The notes under the pieces are model-generated. The model was given only the letters and a program-made list of their open reading frames with translations. It did not search any database and was not told the DNA's origin. DNA of 64,000 bases from assembly GCF_030463565.1 (NCBI RefSeq), contig NC_134662.1, forward strand, positions 4,069,001-4,133,000, given 5' to 3'. The DNA comes from Pelecanus crispus (Eukaryota > Chordata > Aves > Pelecaniformes > Pelecanidae). The first letter of the stretch is position 1, and the number at the start of each line of letters is the position of its first letter. Shown in pieces: positions 11,976-23,900 of this stretch. The position numbers and the translations under genes were made by a program.

Positions 11976-14900
11976 CTAGGGGAGGAACGTGCATCAGTCC
12001 CCAAAGCACTTCAGGAAGGGACGCGGCACTGCGGGGACAGAGGGATGGGCAGCAGCACTGGGGCCCGTTTGTCAAGCACACTCCCAGCCTGCTTCGCCTC
12101 TCGGCCGGGCTGCAGAGCAGGGAGATGGGACTGCAACCAGAGCAAAAGCATCTCCGCGGCAGGCTCGTAGCAGGCAGCAACAGTACCGCTTCACACGGGC
12201 ATGGAGGGGGCACAGCTCAGGCCTGGCTCACACCCTCTGCCCAGTGCCCAAACACGTGTCAGGGGACCCCCAGCTCCCCTCCTTCCCATGGGGTCACCTA
12301 AGCAACGGGCGCTTCCAGGCAGGGACACGGCCCTGTTTAGGAAGGGAATTTTGGCACTGGGCAGCTGGACCCCTTCTTCCTTCTCCTAAGATGTTCTGCT
12401 CCCCTTCCCGTTCCCAGCACTTCACCCACCGACTTGTTTCTTCTTCTCCTTGGTCTTGAGGCGGACGATCTGCAGGTAGCTGGTGTTGGTGATGTCTGCC
12501 ATGATGTTGGCGATCCTGCTCCAGACCCGCAGCAGGGCCCCGCACAGCATGTAGTAGTGACGCAGGCGCATGCCCTGGACGCACTCCTTCCCCTCCTGGA
12601 TCAGCTTGCAGCTCCTGTTCCTTCAGTTCAAATGGGAGAAAACCACCCAAATCAGCACAGGCTCCCACGGCAGAGCAGGATCCCCACCCGCAGCCTCCCC
12701 AGCGTGGTCCTTCCCCACTGCCACAGCCAGGGACCCTCTCCCCAGCACTGGCTCTGCCTTGGCGAGGGCAGGGCAGGACAGGTTGGGGCTGCAGATGCCT
12801 TACCAGACAGCATGGTTACACTTCTTCAAGGAGAAGCGGTAACTGCTCTCCCAGTGCTCCTTGGCTTCCTCGGGCGGCACCTGCAGAAGAAACACAGAGC
12901 ATTAGAGATTTTCCACGGTCTGACATGCAGCTGAGATTTGAAATCCAGGGCTGGGAGTTAGGACATTGTCCTGGTTTCGGCTGGGATAGAGTTAATTTTC
13001 TTCCTAGAAGCGGGCATAGCGCTGTGTTTTGGATTTAGTATGAGAATAATGCTGATAACACACTGATGGTTTAGTTGTTGCTCAGCACTGCTTATGCCAG
13101 TCAAGGACTTTTCAGCTTCCCATGCTCTGCCAAGGGCACAAGAAACTGGGAGGGGGCACAGCCAGAAGAGTTGATCCCAACTGGCTCAAGGGCTATTCCA
13201 TACCATACGGCATCATGGGCAGTATGGAAACTGGGGGGGTTGGCCGGGGAGCAGCAATCGCTGCTCAGGAACTGTCTGGGCATCGGTTGGCGGGTGGTGA
13301 GCAATTGCATTGTGCATCACTTGCTTTGTATGTTATTATTATTATTATACTGTTACTATTATCATTACCATTTTACTTTATTTCAATTATTAAACTGCTC
13401 TTCTCTCAACCCAGGAGTGTTTCTTACTCTTACTCCTCCAATTCTCTCCCCCATCCCACCAGGGCAGGGGCAGTGAGCGAGCGGCTGCGTGGTGCTGAGC
13501 TGCTGGCTGGGGCTAAACCACGACAGACACCCAGGTGCTACCACTCTCTCTGCCCAGTCCACAGCAGGTCTAGGAGGAGCTGTGAAGGGGCTAGAGTAAA
13601 TGTCCTTCCAAAGCCACCCTGCTCAGAAAAAGAGGCTTTTCCCTCTCCCCACACTGGAGGGCTGCAGCTCCCACCTACCCGCTGGTACTTCTTCTGCAGA
13701 CTGTCCAGGCCCTCAGGCTGGCTTTGCTTCCCAATATTTGGCTTGTAGAGGATGAAGTTCTTCCCGCGGCTCTGCTCTGCCAGCAGACAGGTGCGTTTGC
13801 AGCCTCGCATCTGTCAGGGTAGAGCTGATGGTTACAGTCCCAGCCTCTCTCCCCAAGCCCGTATTTCTCTAAACTAACCCCCTTCCTTCCAGGATGGAGG
13901 TTCTTGGAGGCATCTCCCAGCAAGAGGTCAGACATAGACCTCTTACAGCCATGGTGGACCTTCTCCCGCTGGAGTCACCCTCCAAACTGTGCCGTCACCC
14001 CGGCAGAGCCCAGGGACCTACCTTGTAGGAGAGGTAGAACCCATCGAAGGATCCTGTCAGTTTGAGTGACTTCTCATAAGCTTCCTCCCACTTTAAGCCT
14101 CTGTCGACACTGATCTAAACAGGGACAAACAAAGATTCTGTAACTTCAGAGCACAGGACAAGTGCATCAGTGTCTGTCTCACAAAGCACACCCTCAACAC
14201 AAACTTGGTGTTGCTGCAGCCTAGAAACAGGCACTGCCAGGCTGCCCTCACGGGTACGGCAGCCCCGAGCCCCTGGGGCAGGGCAGGGCCTCTCCTTGCT
14301 TCCTCCGTGTAACTCCCAGCAGTCAGCTGCTCACGGCCAAGGCAGACGTGACACAAAGCCACAGGGCAAGGGGAGGGACCCAGCAGCTCACAGCCCCAGA
14401 CTGGGAAGCACTGGAGTAGACTGGACTGCAGAGATAGCTGTGCAGGCTGCCTACCTTATAAAACACGACCTGCCCATCCTGAGGGTGCCCAGGGGTCAGG
14501 AAGACCTCCTTGCTCTCCTCGTAGATCTCATCCACTCCTGGGGCTAAATCTGTAGGAGAAGAGACTGCTGTAAGATACATCTTCCTGCACCACCTCCTCT
14601 CCCAGCAAGAGTCTCAAGATCTGTGCTGCGTGGGGACACCGCAGTGCCCGAGATGGCTGCTGAACAGCCATCAGTCAGCACAGGGAGGAGCAGAGAACCT
14701 CAGGGGTGCAGAAGGGAGAGGTCTGGCCACCCCTCCTTCTCCATACCTAGGATGCCCATGTCGTATTTGCCCTCCTTCTTGTCCTTTTCAATCAGATAGT
14801 CAAAGGTGTCAGAAAAATACTGGAAGAGCATGTTCTGCTTGTCCACCTCCAGACCCAGGATGCGGTTCAGGAACTTGGTGATGGAGCAGTCTGCAAGAGC

Positions 14901-17900
14901 GTGGCGGGTCAGGGAACACGGCACAGTTGGGCACGGAGCCCACCAGCACGCTCCCAAAGAGAGCCACCCAACAAGCCACCCAATGTCCCTTCCCGACAGC
15001 AGCACAGCACTAATGCGCAAGAGAGCAGCCCAAGGGCTGTTCCTCCAGCTGTGGTCAGCTGCCAGGCTGCTGCAGGGAAAGGTGACCTGCAGCGTGGGCT
15101 AACCCCCGCAGGACCCTCCCCTCAAAGCAAGCATCCTGCCCCAGCTGCACAGCAAACCCCTCGAGGCTGTGCTCCCAGATGGACCGGGTGGGCCATGACA
15201 CCCCCGCCTCTTTCACTTCTCCCCTACGCTGGAGAGGAAAAGCTTGACACGTACCCTTCTCCACTGAGACGGTGCCATACTTCATCTGATTGCAGCAGAT
15301 CCCCACAGAGATGAGACCTTGCTTCATTTCTGGAACGGCAGAAGACAGCTTGTACATTTTAGGGTTAAGCTTCTCCTCAGCAGTCCTGCAGGGCTGTTTC
15401 CCCTCCAGCTGTGCCTGTTATTTCACAGCTAAGCTTGTCCCAGACCCATTTGCCCCCGCCTCTGACAGGGTGACATGCATCTGAGTGGCCAGTTGTCCTG
15501 CTCACTAGTGAGCTGCTAAGCCAGTGGTACTGTTCCTTCTCTCTGACCTTCTGCTCCAGCCTGCTGCTCGGTTCTTCAAGCATCTCAAACCTGAGACTGA
15601 CCCGGCCAGCAAGATGCAAAGAAACCCCAGAGCTGATAATGTTCTTACCATGGAAAAATGCAGCTTCCCCTCTGTCATAGCTCTTGGGCACAGGAACTCT
15701 GTTCTCCGTGTGGTTGAGGATAGTGGAGAGAACTCTGTCTAGTGCTTTAGCCCCGTACTGTGAAAGGAGGCAAGAATCACGCATGGGACAAACCTACATT
15801 GGCAGCCCAGCAGTGGACTGAGTGTGTCACACCACTTCTCCTGGCACTGCAGAGAAAGCCATCGCCTCCATGAAGGCCACTGACCTGACGGCTGTGCCAA
15901 GGGGGAAGCCATGTGCCAGGGCCCTTCTCTGTCCCTAGGGGACCGGAGTACAGGAACCTGCATGTCCGCACCCCGGCGCTGGCACCGGCTCCCTTGGGGG
16001 CAGAGGCCCAAGCGCCCTTCCCGGCTCCCCCGTGGGAGCACAAGCCTCTCGCCAGCGCGGTGCTCGGATGCACAACGCTGATTATTAACTCAGTTTTGCA
16101 TGCTGTCGAAGAGGCTACGGGCAGGGAGCTGGGTGCTAGGCCAGATCCTGCCTGTAGATGCCAGCAATGATCTTCCTGGCTCTGGCTCCCGCTGAAGGCA
16201 CTTGCTAACTACTTCAACCCCTCCTTCGCTGAGCTACCCCGAGAAGAGCCGCAAGTTACCTTATTCTCAAAGTTGTACTTGCTGAGGTCTCGGGATTCAG
16301 TGGCCCGTCGGTCTCCGTGAGTTAAGGCACCCTAGGAAGGAGGATCAAGCAAAAAGTTCTTACTTTTAGCTGTTGCAAAACACCACGGAAGGATGGCCAA
16401 GGCCACGTCTCAGAAGAGGCCAGGATAAGAACGTGCTGCGGGGAGAGGCAGTGTTCCTCTGGAATACTGAGACTTTACCAAAGTATTTGGGGATTTATCA
16501 GAAGTGAAGAAAAATGAAACAGAGACAAATTAATTATTCCATTAATTATTTCATCAGCTTTATGGAAACAGATGGGTTTACGCTCCTGTAACAGCAGGGG
16601 AATTCCAGCATCTGGAATTGGGTTCTGCTTCCCTGAAATTCCTCCTGATGCCTCAGTTACATATTCTTCTTCACTTCCTTTCCCAAATCCCAGGATGGTA
16701 AAAGCACTCTGCGTTCCACAACTACAATGCCTTCCGTCAGGGGTGATGCAATCCCCCCTGCTAATTAAACTAGCCATGCCAGTGGGAACACCGAAATGGA
16801 AGCTTTTCAGAGAGAATTGGAACCGACATATTAATCTCTTTGCTGCAGGGCACTTACTAGGCTCTCCAGACGTTTTGCCACGATAGATGCAAACCTCCTC
16901 TCCCCTGCCAGCTCAGAGATAAGGAAGACATACTCTGGAGCAGAAACCTGGTTCGATCGGTGCGTTCGACCTACAGGGATGCGAGAACAGAAGTGAAAGG
17001 AGAGGTTGGTACTGCCTGGCTGGTACGGGAAGGGAAGCTGAGCAAGAGGTGAGAGAGCCAAGACAACATTCCATGTCATCCATGCTGGTTTTCAAAGGAG
17101 ATATCTCTTTGGGGGAAAAAGGACAGAGGCACAGTTGCATTCATCACCCTGGTGCTGCTGACACCTTGGCAGAGCTGAGTTTATAGCCCTGACCCTCTGG
17201 GGCTGAGGAGTGACTACGCAGTTTGAACTAGGATGTGCATTATTTCTTTTGTGCTCACATATTGAGGAACTGTCCCTCCCCATCGTACAGAGCCTCCCCA
17301 GGGTGGAACAGAAATCCCCAGGCACACCCAGCATGTTTCACAAGGACACACTGCTAACATGTATGGGAGGGTTCCCCTTTCCCACACTGCAAATCACTCC
17401 TGAAGTCAACACAAACCTTCCCCACGAGAAAAATCAGTCACAACTGCTTTGTGTCAGCACTTCCATCCTGGCAAAACACAGGAGCACTGTGCTCTGCAAG
17501 GTGCCGTATCTCGGAAAGCTAAATACACCTGCCCCGGCTGTAGCACAAGCCCGGCGCAGGCGGCCACGCACGCCTTTCCCTCCCAGGGCTGCCCGAGGCT
17601 TCACGGTCTGAACCACGCTCAGAGGAAGGGGAAAGTGACCAAGAACACCCAGCCCTCACCAAACTGCTGTATGGCCCGGTCGGCGCTCCAGGGCAACTCC
17701 AGCGTCATGTGGACCCGGCGCTTCTGGTTTTTCACCCGTCTGTCTGCTTGGAGAGAGATACCTGAGCTGGAGGCCTCGGAGATTATTGCTACAAGCTAAG
17801 GGAGAGAGACAACAAGTGAGAAAGGAGAGCGAGGTTCCTGGACATCTGCAAAAATGCTTCAAGAAACAGCTCTAAGCACAACGGTAGCCCCAGCCCATGA

Positions 17901-20900
17901 AGGGACCCAGGACTCCTTGTCACCTTCCAGCAGGTCAAACGGACAGAAAGCTGCAGAGCCTTGCTGGCCTGAGGCTGGCAAGGCACAAGCATGCAAAAAG
18001 CACCCTCCTTTTCCTTCCCCTCTCAGTGTACTCGCTCCCGTGCAGATGTTTGGAGGTTTCCTTAGCTGGAACATGACTCACCTTTTCCCCTTTCATAAAA
18101 CGCTCCTTCTCCTTCAGGTTGACATGGTCTATAGAGAGGCCTTGCTCTGCACGAGACTCGAACATGACGGAGCCATCCGGTCTGCAAACCACCCGGCCCT
18201 TCCGCCCCGTCATCTGCACACACCGCACAGGAGAGAGAGAGGCTGTCAGCGGAGGCGAGAGACCTGCACGGCGCAGCAAGTCAATTTAGAAAGTAAATTG
18301 TCAACAGTTTTTTCAGATTGTATGGAAGGAGAGGAAACCCTCTTCCAGCAGAAACCTTCTTTGCTGGCCCCTTTTCCTGTCACCCGGTGCCACCGAAATA
18401 CACTCTTGATTGTGAGGAGTACCTCAGCCACATGCTCCGGGCCCCCAAAGTGATTGATGAGTTCATCCAAGGTATTGAGAGGTAGCTCTTTGCCCAGTGC
18501 TTTTACTTTTGCTAGGAGGTCCTGCTTCATCTTTTCCACGTGTTCTAGTTCTCTCAGGCCATGCATCTCTTTCTGGGAAGGCAGCATGTGAAAATTACCT
18601 GCAACGTAAAATGCAAAAGTTTAGAGTTACCCGGTAATTGCAAATCAGAGAGGGGGGAAAAAGGTTGTCCCAAAGGGCTCCTGGGGGCACTGTCTCACGA
18701 GCAGCCAAAGACACCTTGACTTGCAACAAATGCTGCTGAGCATGGAGTGAATTCCCTCTGTGCTCCCCCCTGTTTTGGTGGGGAAAGGAGCATGCAGGAC
18801 AAATTCTTCCTGCTCGCTGATCACAGCAGGTTAATGGGAATCAACCTCACAAGCCCAAGTTTGACCATCACAGGATAAAATCTAGCCAAGATCATAAGGC
18901 TGTTCCAAGTACAGAAGGAGCTTCACCATTCCAGGAAGACACCAAGAGTCTCCTCACATCAGCTCACTGACTCTGCAATCCCCTTAGCCAGACCCCCCTC
19001 AAAAAGGGTCACGCCTGATCTGCCGCTGTCCGTGCTCGCAGGGCACTGGGGTGGGCGGCTGTCTCCAGCTGCGTTCCCGTGCACTGGGTGCCATGCTCTA
19101 CTGAACAAAGCGACTCCGGTTCCCAGCTCCCCCCAGGGAGGAAGGAGCTGGCCCCGTGCTGCTGCTCTGCTTACTTCTGTCCTCAGCTGCGAAGCCGTTG
19201 TAGGTGTGCTCAACGAAGATGACATCGTCTGTCTCAAACACGGACTCTGGGGAGGAGTTGAAGTCACTGTCAAGCCCCATGTCGGAGTCGGTGCTGCTGT
19301 CATCGCTGATCTTGATCACACCCGCGGGGTCACACACGCCCTTCAGAGCCTTGGCACAGCGGCCCCTCTGCTTCCCTGCAAGGGAGAGCGAGCCGTGTCA
19401 AGGGAGAGCCCCCAGCCTCGTGCATCAATGCAGAACAGCAAGTGCCAGCTCAGAAAAAGGAGGAGGAGGAGGAGAAATCACAAAATAGCTGAGATTGCCC
19501 CAAATGAAAGGCTGATCTTGGAAAGACAGAGCCTCTTGGGTGGGGTGGGGGGCAGTTAGGAAGGGAAGGAGAGAGGCGGGGGGGGCGGGGGGAGAGAGAG
19601 AGAACGGAAGAGAGAGAAAGGAAGAACAAGGCAATCTTTATCAGGGCTGAAGCTAGTTGCACACGTCAGGATGAACACACAGCCGGCTCTATAAGCAGCG
19701 CTAACTCCTCAGGGGAAGGAGTCCGCAGGTTTGACTGCCTCCAGAGGAATGTGCAGGACACAGGAAGGTGCCAGTGTTTCGGGACGTTGTTTACTTCCAA
19801 GCACAGTAAGACATGCCCCTGCTACGTGAGAGGGTTCACAAACCAGCTTGCACAGGCTGCTCTGCAACAGCAGCCAGTCAGGATAACCTCCACAATCTGA
19901 CAGTGCTGCTGTCCCCCTCTTCCCCCTTTCCCACACCCCACTGGAGAAGAAATCCCCAAGCTCTTCTTACCTGCAGCTGCAGCCAAGAATTTGGCAGGGA
20001 AGTGATTTTTTTTTTTTCCCCAGGACACCTGCCATGCTATAAGTATGGTAGTGGAGAAAACCCCCCCTTGCTGCAAGAGGGCTTCAGACATGCAGCCAGG
20101 ATCTTGTGCAATCTGCCCACCAGTCTAGGCAAGGAAGCGGCCGAGGGAAAGGGGCAGAGCTACTGGGCAAGTGGTGGAGGTGAGGACCTACGCTGTGACA
20201 GGGAAGTGGGTTAGAGGGAAGAAAGGGTGAATGACCTAGAGCTGCCGTCCTCCAGATGAGAGAGAGTGACGGGAGATGTGCAGGAGGGCAAACTGAAACC
20301 AGGGCAGAGTAGCAAAAAGCATGAAGTAGGGAAAAGGGAAAAAGAAAAAGAAAAAGCTGAGTGGCTGGGGTGAAGCAGCAAGGCAGGAGGTCAGATGCTG
20401 GGCAGTGGAGTGTGCTCTTACGTTTTCTTTTAATGCCAGTTCCTTTTTCTCTCTTTCTTTTGGTTGAAGGAAAGTGCTTCTGAATTAGTGATAGAAAGAC
20501 GCCTCTGAAAGTAAGATGCAAAATTTATTCTAGCTACCAGGAACAGGAACATCTGCCGGTTATCATGTAGCAATGTGTATTTGAGATAGCACCACATTTC
20601 ATGAAAGAGGGGTAAATCCTGCACCACAACTACTAGCGCGTGATCAGCCAGCCACTGGTACAGCGTGGCTCTCCAGAACAGCAGCAACTCAGACCGAGCG
20701 TGTTTCACCAAAGGGTTCTGCCACGGGCGTGTGGGCTGCGCCAGCAGATCCTCAGCTGTGAAACGGGCGTGCTGAGGGATGTAAAGCACTGTAATGCCGG
20801 GAAAAACGCTCTCTGCCGTGGCCTCCCAGCTGGCGGAGGGAGCGGGGCTGTTCCAGGGAGACACTGCAACAGACCACATGGCATGCCAAAGTTGCAAGAC

Positions 20901-23900
20901 CTTTATATAGCAACTAAGAGGGAGTTTTAAACGGGAAACGCTATACTGGGAAGCTGTTACATCACTACTGAAAAATCCAGTAAGTCCCAGTGTCCCAGGC
21001 CCTCTCTGTGTTCTGAGAGCAGAGACCACTGTCAGGCTGTCCAACAAATGTGCTCCACCAAGTCCTCTGATTAACTGGACGTGGGCCCGCTTGCCCACGA
21101 AACAGAGAAAAGTGACAAAACATGGATACGTAGTGGTTTCAGGTGAATGGAAAAAAAATCATAAGAGGTGGAAAACAAATGTCTCTGTGGGCTGTTCTGC
21201 AAATAAAAGAGCAAATGCTTAAATGCTGTTCGTGTAGGGTGGGGATGAACCCCCAGTGCAATGAGAAGGCAGTACTGAATGAGCTCTGGTTGGGAGGAAA
21301 AAAAAAAAAATGTTGAAAGCAACAGCTGAGAGGTATGGACATGACAACTCGCCCGTGTGAGAAAAAGGGAGTATTGGGAACCAGGGAGGGAGCTCTAAGA
21401 GCCTTGGTGTGAGGGGCTGAAGGAGACAGACAGCACTGCTCCCTTGAAGGGGCAGAGCCCTGCGCTGGCTGAGTGACTGCAATGACACGGCACCAGGAAG
21501 AGCCCTTTTGTCCTGTGTGCTGAGGTGACCCTGGGCTCAAAATGCAAAGACTCACTCTCAGGTCTGGAGCCTCCCTGCCATCAAACCTTGCTCATTTTCC
21601 TGACATTTGCACTCCCCATTTTCCCTGCGAACAAAGGGTTGGGCTGGTATTCGCTCACTGAACAATCCGTTTATTTTTAACCCCATTTCTCGGCATCTTT
21701 AAACGACTGCTTCTTCCCAGCACACCCCCCTCAAGAAATCCCCTGAAGTGCTGTAAAACCAGGACGCCGCAGTTGGAGGCTCAGCAGATGCCAGGAGACA
21801 CTCAGTTATCTGGCCAGTGCTGCTGAGCAAAGAGCTCTCGCCTCTAGAAGTGGGGAGAGAGTCGAGCGGTATGCGTGATCACTAACAGACCCTTCCTCCT
21901 TCCACAGCTGAGCAAAGCTCAAAAGGACCACGTAGTCCTCTAGACTCAATTCCTCTGAACTCTGTGACATGAAAAACAATCCAAGAGACAAAATCGATCC
22001 AAGCAGTTGTTAGATTTGCCTTGCACGCTGTCACCAAACTGTTATTTGTTTTTCAGGAATGGACTGGAGACAGCAGAGTGACGCGGACCAACACAGCCCC
22101 TCCATCAGTAAGGGAGGAAAGCTTTGCCTAAACTGGACACATACCGTCTCTGGCATCTCTCACTGCTTTCACCTGCATTAAGTCACTTCAAAAGAAAACA
22201 GTAACAGCCCTGTCACCTGCAGAACAGAGGAAACGCAACTCAACCCAGCGTCCCAGGTTTTTGTCACCCATCACGCAGGAACAGCTGCGTTCATGGGATG
22301 GGCTAGTATTTTGAAAGCTGCAGAAACGTGGGGGAACATAAACCTCATTTTCTGCTGAAAGCGTAGCAGGAGTCCTGCTGCTGGCTTCAACCAACTTGCC
22401 CTTTAGCTAGGAACAAAGGCAACACAACCAGGACACTGCAGAAGCCTGGCAATCGAACGATGTGTCCTGCCTCGTATGCGTGCTGAAAGCCAACAGTGGC
22501 AAATCTAAAACTCCTTGGATCACTCCTTCCTCTCGCTGCTCCAGCGATGCCACCTCACATTATCATCCCAGCCCCTGTCATTACATGAGATTCTCTCGCT
22601 CATTTCTTCATTGTCAACAGCCCCGTTTTCCAGAGTCAGACCACAGGAAAACTTCAAAATCCAGGATCTAGCTCATAAAGTCACGCTGAAGAAATAGTGC
22701 TGCAAGGACCCAGCTAAGCGTTCTCCCCATTTACAGCTTGTATAGGGCGAGGCGTTGGGAAACTGCATTTCAAGAACTGCAAGTGATAAGTGGCCCCAGG
22801 GCAGGGCTTTCCCTAGCACGCCTCCAGGCTCCCATACATCCCCCCAGCAGAAAAACAGGGATTTTTAACTCACTCTGCAGCAGAGACAAAACAATTTAGA
22901 TGCCCGTCATTCTCATCCAGGACTTCTCTGGTGCGAGCCTCCCCGGTGGACTGCAGGCCGATGACGATACACTGCAGGGAAACACAAGGGACGGCACAGC
23001 AAGGTGTCAGGGAGGGCGTACGGCAGCTGGCCTCAGGGCAAACAGCTACAGGCTCAAGAGACTGTGTTTCACAGTCCCAGGTACGTTTCCCTTGGACCCT
23101 GTCCCAAACAGGTGTTGGGCCTGTAGCAGAGCTCCTGATCAAGAACCATCTCAAATCTTTCAACATCCAAAACCATACATCTGCTCGCACCACAGAGAGG
23201 ATGACTCTGATTGCAGAAGCTAACTGACTTTGCTAGGTAGTTTCTGCCTAAAATTTCCAAATCACATCCAGATGGATGAAAGGACAGGGCTGTGCTCAAG
23301 GTGAAGGATCTGGTACCTCTTCTAGCTTGAACGTGACCCAAAATACTGTTTCAGATCAGATTGCCCACATCTACCATAAATGAGCAGTGGGTAATGCCTC
23401 AGAAGACAAGCCCATGGTAACTCCTCAGTATAATTTACCGTCAACGTTCTCAGAAATGTGGACGCTGCACTTCATTCTGGTTAATCTGGAGAGAAATTAA
23501 TCTTTAAAGAGGTCTGAAATTTCTCTCAAGTCAAGCTGAACAATAATTAACTCCCTTCAGTTGCAGACTACAAAAAAAAAAAAAAATCACTTGTAAGACC
23601 GATGGCTGCTGCCACTGCAGCGAGGCTCTGATACCACACCTTATCCTTCGCCAGCTCTTCCTTGGCAAGCTCAACGAGTCGCCGGACTTTAGCAGCAATG
23701 CAGAGATACTTGAAGAAGCGCTGGTGAGCTGACCAGAACTGACCCCACAAGGATTTCCGAGACTCCAAGCCGATCCAGTCGGCTGCTTGCTGGAACACCA
23801 TCAAGGCCTCTGCCCACTGCAGGCAATTCCAAGAAAGGCTGAGTTAATATCTTAGTTTTCTTTTTCTTTACTGCTGTGCAGGAGGTTATTAGAACAGTCT

